Shown: piece by piece, positions 43,968 through 50,465 of the stretch | Layout: each line of letters opens with the position of its first letter | Numbering within the stretch: the first letter of the stretch is position 1 | Translations under genes and position numbers: made by a program | Assembly (NCBI GenBank): GCA_019637975.1 | Contig: JAHBUR010000031.1 | Location: forward strand, 1-50,465 | Origin: Bacteroidota bacterium | Lineage (GTDB): Bacteria > Bacteroidota > Ignavibacteria > UBA10030 > UBA6906 | Direction of reading: 5' to 3' | Length of the DNA stretch: 50,465 nt | Notes under the pieces: model-generated | What the model was told of the DNA's origin: nothing | Databases searched by the model: none | The model's input: the letters and a program-made list of their open reading frames with translations, nothing else

Positions 43968-45842
43968 ATGTACAAAGCATGGTCAATTGCCTTGCTGCTG
44001 TTTGCGTTCCTGCTGACCGTCGGTAATGTGGCAGAAGCGCAGAACAATGTTACCTTCAATGTGCGCATGTCGATCAAGATGCTGGAAGGATCGTTCCTCC
44101 CCGGCAGCGGCGACATTGTGCGCGTTGCGGGGAGTTTCAACGATTGGGGCAACTCGCTCGATACGTTGCGTGATATCGGCACGGTTGACAGTATCTACGA
44201 GAAGACCGTCAGTTTGCCTGCAGGCCAGATCCAATACAAGTACCTCAAGACATTACGGGGAGGATTGGATTGGGAAGGCGGCGACAACCGGACGCATGAC
44301 GTTGTTGCTGGAAACCAAACCGTATCCCTTGCCTGGTTTGACCACGACTCGATCTACACACCTCCCGCAAACGCCAATGTCACGTTTCGTGTCAACATGC
44401 GGGTGAAGATGCTTGAGGGTACATTCCGCCCTGATAGCGGTGATATCGTAAGGGTAGCCGGCAGTTTCAACGACTGGGGTAACTCGCTCGATACATTGAG
44501 AGACGCGATACCGACCGACAGTATCTACCAAAAAACAGTTTCGCTTACCGTAGGCCAGAACGTTCAATACAAATTCCTCAAAACCCCGAATCGCGGCGGC
44601 TTGGATTGGGAAGGCGGCGACAATAGAACGTACACCGTGGAAGCCGGAGATCAAACGCTTCCGGTTGTCTGGTTTGACTACGATTCCGTGGTGAGCGTGC
44701 CTGTCAGCGGAAACGTCACGTACCGTGTCGATATGCGCGCATTGCAGCAAATCGGCTGGTTTGTTCCGCCCGGTGATACTGTGCAGGCTCGCGGCGGTTT
44801 CAACAGTTGGGGAGGTACGGCTATGTCCTTGAGTGCGCTGACCGGATTGTACCAGCTCACGCTTCCTTACAATGGCTTCTCCGGCGAGCAATCGGACTAC
44901 AAATTCTTCCTGCAACTCAACCCTGCAACGGCGGAAACACGCTTTCCCGGATTCAGCACGAACAACGATGGTGTGCAGTATGACCATCCGTACACTCGCG
45001 GAGATGGAAATCGCAGACTTACGTTTCCTCAAGTAGGCGGCAACTTCAATACGGATCCGTTCTACTTCAGCGACATCCACCGGTTCGGTACGATGAACAA
45101 TACGACGGATACCTGCCGGGTAACGATCAGCGTGAATATGGGTCCGGCCACTCGCTACATCGACCCGTTCATTCTTGGGACTGACACGCTGTACCTTCAG
45201 TGGCAGGATCAGGCTTGGGTCTTTAATCAAGTAGGAAACCAGGGCGGTGCCCCGTTCCCGTTGCGACGCCTCATGACACGCAACGGTCCGACCGACAGCA
45301 TCTACTCGACTACATTCAAAGTCCAGGGCAGAACGTATTACGGCATGATGTACAACTATGAGTATGTACATGCCGGCGGCGGTTCGGTTTCCGAGGGTGG
45401 CGGGCTTGGAACTCAGAATCCATACCGTTCTCGCTTCATCCAGCCGACAGCGGCGAATACATTCCCCGCTACCTATTCGGCTCCGGTAGATCAATGGCAG
45501 AAAGCGGCTCCGCTTCCCGCGGAAGTGCCGCCGTACGGGATAACCAACGTTCGTGAGGACAACGCGCCGGGAATTCCGGTTGTCTATACGTTGAACCAGA
45601 ACTATCCGAACCCGTTCAATCCTTCAACACGCATCAAATACTCGATTCCCGAGAATGCGAAGGTAACGCTCCGTGTATACAACCTGCTCGGCCAGCAAGT
45701 GGCAGAGTTGGTAAACCAGGAGCAAACGAGAGGGAACTACGTTGCGCTGTTCGAAGGCCAGAGTCTCGCATCGGGTGTCTACTTCTACCGTCTCGAGACC
45801 AAGAATTTCACAGAAACGAAGAAGATGGTTCTGATGAAATAA
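43968..45842 (+). CDS. T9SS cargo with three starch-binding-like E-set repeats
   Basis: 624 residues. Signal peptide about 1-24 (VAEAQ). Two nearly identical ~105-residue beta-sandwich repeats (VTFNVRMSIKMLEGSFLP...VRVAGSFNDWGNSLDTLRD...YKYLKT..GGLDWEGGDNRT) and a third, divergent one (GNVTYRVDMRALQQIGW...ARGGFNSWGG) resemble CBM20/CBM48 or SusE/F-type starch-binding domains. A further domain (about 375-510) follows, then a T9SS sorting domain ([19 protein letters not shown]...KKMVLMK). AAAGGAGG precedes the ATG. It probably displays glucan-binding domains on the surface for the amylase and TonB receptor. An intrinsic terminator follows directly, marking the operon end. Confidence 0.87.
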   Translation: MYKAWSIALLLFAFLLTVGNVAEAQNNVTFNVRMSIKMLEGSFLPGSGDIVRVAGSFNDWGNSLDTLRDIGTVDSIYEKTVSLPAGQIQYKYLKTLRGGLDWEGGDNRTHDVVAGNQTVSLAWFDHDSIYTPPANANVTFRVNMRVKMLEGTFRPDSGDIVRVAGSFNDWGNSLDTLRDAIPTDSIYQKTVSLTVGQNVQYKFLKTPNRGGLDWEGGDNRTYTVEAGDQTLPVVWFDYDSVVSVPVSGNVTYRVDMRALQQIGWFVPPGDTVQARGGFNSWGGTAMSLSALTGLYQLTLPYNGFSGEQSDYKFFLQLNPATAETRFPGFSTNNDGVQYDHPYTRGDGNRRLTFPQVGGNFNTDPFYFSDIHRFGTMNNTTDTCRVTISVNMGPATRYIDPFILGTDTLYLQWQDQAWVFNQVGNQGGAPFPLRRLMTRNGPTDSIYSTTFKVQGRTYYGMMYNYEYVHAGGGSVSEGGGLGTQNPYRSRFIQPTAANTFPATYSAPVDQWQKAAPLPAEVPPYGITNVREDNAPGIPVVYTLNQNYPNPFNPSTRIKYSIPENAKVTLRVYNLLGQQVAELVNQEQTRGNYVALFEGQSLASGVYFYRLETKNFTETKKMVLMK

Positions 45843-45868
45843 GCTGTGGGAGGAAGATAAGTTGTACG

Positions 45869-45898
45869 AAAGGGATGGACTCCGGTTCATCCCTTTTT
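45869..45898 (+). terminator. Intrinsic terminator of the glucan locus
   Basis: AAAGGGATG and CATCCCTTT form a 9-bp stem with a 10-base loop, followed by TT and an AT-rich run. It lies 27 bases after the last glucan gene and abuts the stop codon of the convergent gene. Confidence 0.9.
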
Positions 45899-47939
45899 AT
45901 TTTCCGGCCTGCGGTGATGACGTGATCTGTTCGATTTGTTGAAGTAGGTCGCGTGCGTCTTCGTTCCTCGGATTGATTGCCAATGCTCTCTGTATTTCTT
46001 GTTTCGCGTCAACGAACCTTCCTAACTTTGCGTATGCAACACCAAACAAGTACCTCGCTGCCGAAGCAGCATCGGCCGGGAGCTTGTCGGTAAACTCCCG
46101 GTCAGCGTTGAATACAGCTTGAAACTCCTCCAAGGCGTCTTGGGGCCGCTCGTCCTCAAGATATGTCAATCCGAGTTTGATATGAGCGTAAGGGTTATCT
46201 TCGACAGCAATACATGCCTTATATACTTCGACTGACTCCTTGCGCTTTCCCTCCATCCGGTAGTAGTCGGCGATACGGAGAAGAGGATTGTAGGAAAAGG
46301 GGATTACCCTTGCAACGGCGTTGCATTCCCTCCGCGCAAAATCGTACTGACCGATGCCGGCGTAATACTCGGCGAGCTGATATCTCGCATCGGACCAGGG
46401 GATTCTGTTTTGGACGTACTGTAGAGCGAACTCCTCGACGCGGTTTCGTGGAACAAAATTGAAATCCGTTGTGCCCGCCTGAAAAGGCCAACGTCGTTTG
46501 AGGAACTCCACTTTCAGCGCGCCGACAATACTGTCGAACTCCGATACCGTCGAGAGTTCCATCAGTTCTCTGTCGCTTGGCTCGTTCCCTTCCGACCACT
46601 CCTGTGGCGTTGCAAGAAGTCCACGACTTCTTACCGTCTCGAACATCGTCTTTGCCATCAGAAAATAGCCCTCGATGTTCGGATGCAGATGTTCCAGAAT
46701 CAGCTCCCCGCCGATGATTCCGCCGGGGGAACGGGCTGCAAACGCGGAATCAGCGCGGGCAACGGGGACATTGTTTTCCGCGCATGTGGTTCGGAGTAGG
46801 TGCTGGAATTCCTCGGTTGCTCTGAATCGCAATGCATCTTTGTCCTTTGCTTCTATCAGGGCGGCGAGAGATTCCCTGTATTTATGAGAGGTGAAGAGAG
46901 CCTTCCCGAGTTTGTAGTATGCTTCGGCGTTCATGGTATCGAGTTCAGTTGCTTCGCGATACTTCACTGCCGCATCTGCCGGAAGTGTCGCTTCATCCCC
47001 CTCACGGATAAGTCGCTTCCACGCGGCGTGATGTTCCCGGGAGGAGTCTTCGTTGAACACCGACACAAACGGGGGATGATCTTTGAGATTGCTCACCAAT
47101 GTCGTGAAGACAATCGGGACGTTCTTCTTTTTCGCGACATTAATGATTCGCCTGATGTTATCCCGATAGATTTCCTTCGCTTCATGATAGGTCGAAGATC
47201 CGAGCGGGATGGTTTTGGTTGCCGCCATTTGCTGCATCATTGTTCCCACGGGTGTGCCTTGTTCCGACGAGAACAATCGGAATACCCACGCATAGCAATC
47301 CCTGAGAAGAAGGAACGACTTGAACTTGAGCAGAGTCAGGGTCAAACGCGTCAACAGCGGGCCTCCGGCAACAGCCACCGTCGATCCTACGCCGTACGCG
47401 CCGTAGAATTCATTGTGGCCGACGTACAATACAAAGAGGTCGGGTTCGTACCGGGCAAGTTCATCAATAAAATCAAGAACCACGTAGCTGCCGACGGCGG
47501 AGAGGCCGACATTGACGACTTCGATATTGTATTGTGGAAGTGCTGCTCTGAGGCGGTCACGCAGGAATCCCGGGGAAGTTGCGTGAAATTCATACGGAAA
47601 CCCCGCCATTGTCGATTCGCCAAGACAGAAGACACGTTTGGTATTCGGCTGCTTCTTGATCTCAAACGTATCATCCGCTGGTTCGGGAACCGTTGTTCCG
47701 GTTTGCGCGAAATAACGATTTGCCACAGACCGGTTGATAGAGTAGAATTCATTCTTTCCAACCTGCCGCCTGACAACAAGGTCAAGGTCGCCGCCATATT
47801 CAAAGAGGCGAAGTGTGACTTCGAGCGTGCCGAAGAAGAGGAGAGGCAAAAGAAGAAGTACTGCCGAGAAGAGAATCTTTCGGGAGGAAGGCAGTTCAGC
47901 AGAGGAGCGCGGGTCACGTTGTTTCCGACGTTTTTCCAA
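45897..47939 (-). CDS. SGNH hydrolase-TPR membrane protein
   Basis: About 680 residues from a TTG at 47939 that lies 2 bases after the upstream stop, with AAGGG 9 bases before it. No ATG is available without a long overlap into the upstream gene. One membrane anchor (about 25-45: ILFSAVLLLLPLLFFGTLEV). A GDSL/SGNH hydrolase domain (about 95-400) has the nucleophile block FCLGESTMAGFPYEF, oxyanion Asn in VGHNEFYGAYG and catalytic His in LEHLHPN. The C-terminal ~180 residues are TPR repeats (YADY..EGKRKESVEVYKACIAVEDNPYAHIKLGLTYLEDERPQDALEEFQAV). The hydrolase would face the periplasm. The substrate is unknown; SGNH enzymes often act on acyl or acetyl esters of glycans. Tandem paralogue of the next gene. 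Confidence 0.85.
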   Translation of the reverse strand: MEKRRKQRDPRSSAELPSSRKILFSAVLLLLPLLFFGTLEVTLRLFEYGGDLDLVVRRQVGKNEFYSINRSVANRYFAQTGTTVPEPADDTFEIKKQPNTKRVFCLGESTMAGFPYEFHATSPGFLRDRLRAALPQYNIEVVNVGLSAVGSYVVLDFIDELARYEPDLFVLYVGHNEFYGAYGVGSTVAVAGGPLLTRLTLTLLKFKSFLLLRDCYAWVFRLFSSEQGTPVGTMMQQMAATKTIPLGSSTYHEAKEIYRDNIRRIINVAKKKNVPIVFTTLVSNLKDHPPFVSVFNEDSSREHHAAWKRLIREGDEATLPADAAVKYREATELDTMNAEAYYKLGKALFTSHKYRESLAALIEAKDKDALRFRATEEFQHLLRTTCAENNVPVARADSAFAARSPGGIIGGELILEHLHPNIEGYFLMAKTMFETVRSRGLLATPQEWSEGNEPSDRELMELSTVSEFDSIVGALKVEFLKRRWPFQAGTTDFNFVPRNRVEEFALQYVQNRIPWSDARYQLAEYYAGIGQYDFARRECNAVARVIPFSYNPLLRIADYYRMEGKRKESVEVYKACIAVEDNPYAHIKLGLTYLEDERPQDALEEFQAVFNADREFTDKLPADAASAARYLFGVAYAKLGRFVDAKQEIQRALAINPRNEDARDLLQQIEQITSSPQAGK

Positions 47940-47940
47940 A

Positions 47941-49965
47941 TCAGGTACCCTTCGCGGTAAGGAGATCGAGCAATTCACGTGCGGGGGTAAAACCCGGACT
48001 TGCTTGAACGGCTTCCCGAAGCTGCTCCAACGCTTTTGCGCGCTGTTGTGCGCGCAAGTGTGTTGCCGCAAGAAGATACAGAGCCTCGGCCTTCTGATCG
48101 GGGTTTGATGAGATGCCCACGGCGTTCTGCAAAAATGGTATTGCTACCTCCGGTTCGAGAGCGAGAATGCCCAATGTCTTGTACGCAAACCACGTCTTCT
48201 CGACATGCAACGAACGCAGCAATACCGACGCGGCTTCCTGGTTTTGTTGCTGCTTGAGGTACGCTTTGGCCAAGAACAGGTAGGGCGATACATTCAGCGG
48301 CAACAATTTCATCAGCGTACGGTATTCACGGATTTCGTTCTCAATATCGCCGCGTCGTTCGTGGTATTGCGCTGCCCTGACGTGAGCTTGCTCCCAAGTC
48401 AAGTTTCCTTTTGTCCATTCATGAACGATCAAGCCCAAAGTGTCGGTGTGTGCCGGAGGCGGGACAGGCTTGTCAACGTCAGTGAATGGCCATGACGACG
48501 TAAGAACTTGTATTCTACGTTGCGCGGCAAGACGGTCAAGCTCTGTTACGGTTCGACCCTCCCACAACAACTCGTCCGGCGTGGCCGCCCTCCGGTTCCA
48601 TTCCTCTTGAGTTGCCATGATTTTATGCCAATGCATCATCCACTGATACTCTTTGGCAATCAGGAAATTGCCGAATTCTGTCGGGTGAAGGTGTTCGAGC
48701 AACAGTGTCTTTCCGATGAGAGAATCCTCGGCGTTGGCGCGAAACTTCCTCTCTATATCAACAAAGAACATTGTGCTCTCGTCGGCAACTTCACGCATGA
48801 TTGTATTCAAATCCGTGCTTGCTCTGAATCGCAGCAGATCAAGGTCACGCGCCTTGGTGTATTCCCGTAGCGCGTCGGGCTTCTGGCCTGATGAATCGAG
48901 ACTCTGAGCAAGCAGAAAGCGCGCATCGGCACGAAGTGAGTCATACGTTGTTGCTTCCACGAAGTTCGTGACAGCGGATGAGAAATTCCCATTTCGAAGG
49001 TCGTTGAGTCCGCTTTTGTATACATCATCGAACATCCGCTTCCGGTCTGGTGTAAGGTGGCCGGAAGGTTCAGATACGAATGGCGGCTGGTCACGCAAGT
49101 TCGATACCTGCGAGCCGACTAAGACGGGAACGCTATGCTTTCGGCAGAGCTCTCTCAGGTCGACAAGGTTTTGCCGGTAGATGGCGTGAGCCTGCCAATA
49201 TTCTTCGTTTCCATAAGCGACGTATTGTCCTTTCGCAAGCTGCTCCATCATAGTCCCTCCGGTCTGCTGCGGTGGGGTGTCTTTCCTAAATAACGAGCCT
49301 GCCGTGAAGTAAGCATCGCGCATTACGAGGAATATCTTGAGATGAACAGCTTTGAGATACAGCCGGGTCAACCAGCGGGTTGAACCAAGAGTTTCGTTTG
49401 ACGAGATGCCGAGAGCGCCGTAAAACTCGTTGTGGCCATCATAGACTATCAAGAGATCGGGTTTGTAGGGGAAGATATCCTCGGCAATGTCGAGAACGGT
49501 GAAACTATTCGTTGCAGTCATCCCGAGGTTAATTACCTCAATATGACGTTCGGGGAACTTTGCGTGCAGACGATCCCGAAGGTGCGCGGAGAAAGCCCCG
49601 CCGAATTGATAGGGGAATCCTGCTGTGGTTGAGCCTCCAAGACAGAAGATCCGGTACGTTGTGTCCGGCTTGCTTGCCAAAAAATAGTCAGGCGCCGTGC
49701 TGGGATTGAAGGTGATTGAGGAAAAATATCTCGAAGCAACTTGAGGGTTGACGATGCAATACTCCGTTCCGTTGTGAGTTTCCTTGTTAAATAGACTCAG
49801 GTTCGGTCCATAACCGAAGACCCGGAGGGAGCCTTCCGCAACGGCCAACAGAATTACCGGAGTGAGAAGCGTAAGGATGGCAAACGCCCGCTTCTTGCTT
49901 GATGGGAGAGTAGCGTGTTCCGGCTCGTTTCGGTTGGTTGCGTTGGAGGGACGTTTCTTTTTCAT
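47941..49965 (-). CDS. SGNH hydrolase-TPR membrane protein (paralogue)
   Basis: 674 residues with a membrane anchor at about 26-45 (AFAILTLLTPVILLAVAEGSL). SGNH domain: FCLGGSTTAGFPYQF (nucleophile Ser), YDGHNEFYGALGIS (Asn) and LEHLHPTEFGNFLIAKEY (His). The C-terminal ~200 residues are TPR repeats (ERRGDIENEIREYRTLMKLLPLNVSPYLFLAKAYLKQQQNQEAASVL). Gene order, domain order and motifs match the neighbours on both sides, so this is a tandem duplication. The TPR tail suggests the enzyme works inside an envelope complex. GTGTAAAATATG region upstream has no strong ribosome site. Confidence 0.87.
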   Translation of the reverse strand: MKKKRPSNATNRNEPEHATLPSSKKRAFAILTLLTPVILLAVAEGSLRVFGYGPNLSLFNKETHNGTEYCIVNPQVASRYFSSITFNPSTAPDYFLASKPDTTYRIFCLGGSTTAGFPYQFGGAFSAHLRDRLHAKFPERHIEVINLGMTATNSFTVLDIAEDIFPYKPDLLIVYDGHNEFYGALGISSNETLGSTRWLTRLYLKAVHLKIFLVMRDAYFTAGSLFRKDTPPQQTGGTMMEQLAKGQYVAYGNEEYWQAHAIYRQNLVDLRELCRKHSVPVLVGSQVSNLRDQPPFVSEPSGHLTPDRKRMFDDVYKSGLNDLRNGNFSSAVTNFVEATTYDSLRADARFLLAQSLDSSGQKPDALREYTKARDLDLLRFRASTDLNTIMREVADESTMFFVDIERKFRANAEDSLIGKTLLLEHLHPTEFGNFLIAKEYQWMMHWHKIMATQEEWNRRAATPDELLWEGRTVTELDRLAAQRRIQVLTSSWPFTDVDKPVPPPAHTDTLGLIVHEWTKGNLTWEQAHVRAAQYHERRGDIENEIREYRTLMKLLPLNVSPYLFLAKAYLKQQQNQEAASVLLRSLHVEKTWFAYKTLGILALEPEVAIPFLQNAVGISSNPDQKAEALYLLAATHLRAQQRAKALEQLREAVQASPGFTPARELLDLLTAKGT

Positions 49966-50034
49966 TGCGTGTAAAATATGGATTCTCTCAACCGAAATCC
50001 ATCGGCAACCGTATGCGGATTACGATAGCGCTCG

Positions 50035-50465
50035 TTAACGGTGATGCTCGAGTTGAGCGAGCAATGCCACTGCCGGTTGAAAATCCGGAATCAAGTTGAG
50101 TACCGACCTCAGTTCGTTTCGGGCCCGTTGAATGTCGTTCGATTTGAACAAAGCTGTCGCGAGCATGTGGCCACTCTCGACGCGATCTGCTGTTGTGGAA
50201 CTGAGGTTGATGGCTTTTTCAGAATGGTGAATAGACTGTCCGAATTGCCCCTCCTTAAGGTAAATGTCCCCCAGCATCTTGTGTGCTGAAAGAGTCGGTT
50301 CGAGATCGAGCGACATCAAAAGAACGGTGGTAGCTTCGTATGCGTGATCCTGTTGAAGTGCGAGTCGCGCCAAACTGAGATACGGTTGTACATCCAGCAG
50401 CGGCAGTTGATTGATGATTGTCCGGTATTCTCGTCGTGCTTTCTCCCATTCTTTTCTGTTCAGAT
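50035..50465 (-). CDS. TPR protein, partial; probably third SGNH-TPR paralogue
   Basis: Only the C-terminal ~140 residues are in the window; the frame is open to the right edge. It reads NRKEWEKARREYRTIINQLPLLDVQPYLSLARLALQQDHAYEATTVLLMSLDLEPTLSAHKMLG and ends in LAQLEHHR. It lines up with the TPR tail of the gene at 47941-49965 (EYRTLMKLLPLNVSPYLFLAKAYLKQ), which predicts an SGNH domain beyond the edge. The gap to the next gene is 69 bases, so the three are probably an operon. Confidence 0.75.
   Translation of the reverse strand, partial: LNRKEWEKARREYRTIINQLPLLDVQPYLSLARLALQQDHAYEATTVLLMSLDLEPTLSAHKMLGDIYLKEGQFGQSIHHSEKAINLSSTTADRVESGHMLATALFKSNDIQRARNELRSVLNLIPDFQPAVALLAQLEHHR

Noticed and set aside
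44253..45494. A 413-codon open frame on the minus strand
   Set aside because: It lies fully antisense to the starch-binding-like cargo gene, which has a signal peptide, repeats and sorting domain. The antisense frame is a by-product of codon bias.

Overview
The window looks like a chromosomal segment of a Bacteroidota/FCB-group bacterium, most likely of the Ignavibacteria-Chlorobi side. The main reason is the number of secreted proteins ending in a type IX secretion (T9SS) type A sorting domain with the signature NYPNPFNP...[13 protein letters not shown]...SGVYFYRL, together with a PorV-family protein and a TonB receptor carrying a CarboxypepD-like N-terminal domain. Base composition is close to 50% G+C by eye. 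I saw no rRNA, tRNA or CRISPR array.

Layout. 1-11951 (minus strand) is a run of seven T9SS cargo genes: Asp-box (BNR) proteins, a seven-repeat protein, an esterase and others. The leftmost is cut by the window edge and carries an in-frame TGA. A 1.7-kb mobile element (about 3713-5423) interrupts this run. It has two overlapping, mutually homologous genes rich in helix-turn-helix segments (DUF1670-like), inverted palindromic ends and a candidate 6-bp target duplication, but no transposase I recognise. 12101-16661 (plus) holds a zinc-ribbon/DUF2318-like membrane protein and two further T9SS propeller proteins. 16868-20407 (plus) is a tightly overlapped operon: a histidine kinase with two c-type heme motifs, a sigma54-dependent NtrC-type regulator and an archaemetzincin protease.

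20436-28810 is an envelope-signalling region. It contains an ECF sigma factor overlapping its zinc-finger anti-sigma factor (minus), divergent DUF4139 and VWA genes (plus), and a TPR-TPR-membrane protein operon (minus). Two paralogous small membrane proteins in this region carry a HisKA-like helix in which the phospho-acceptor His is replaced by Asp or Glu, and they have no ATPase domain.

29070-45842 appears to be an alpha-glucan utilisation locus. It has a MalK/UgpC-type ABC ATPase and an alpha/beta hydrolase (minus). Divergent from these is a LacI regulator with a 16-bp perfect palindromic operator, followed by a GH13 amylase-type enzyme, a parvulin lipoprotein, a TonB receptor, a very large secreted protein, a PorV-like protein and a T9SS protein with three starch-binding-like E-set repeats. 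Close gene spacing suggests regulator, enzyme, chaperone, receptor and surface proteins act together in glucan capture and breakdown. 45897-50465 (minus) is a tandem array of SGNH-hydrolase/TPR membrane proteins, the last cut by the right edge.

The best candidates for something undescribed are the two-gene mobile element, the His-less HisKA membrane proteins, and the small palindromic insertions carried in frame inside T9SS sorting domains.
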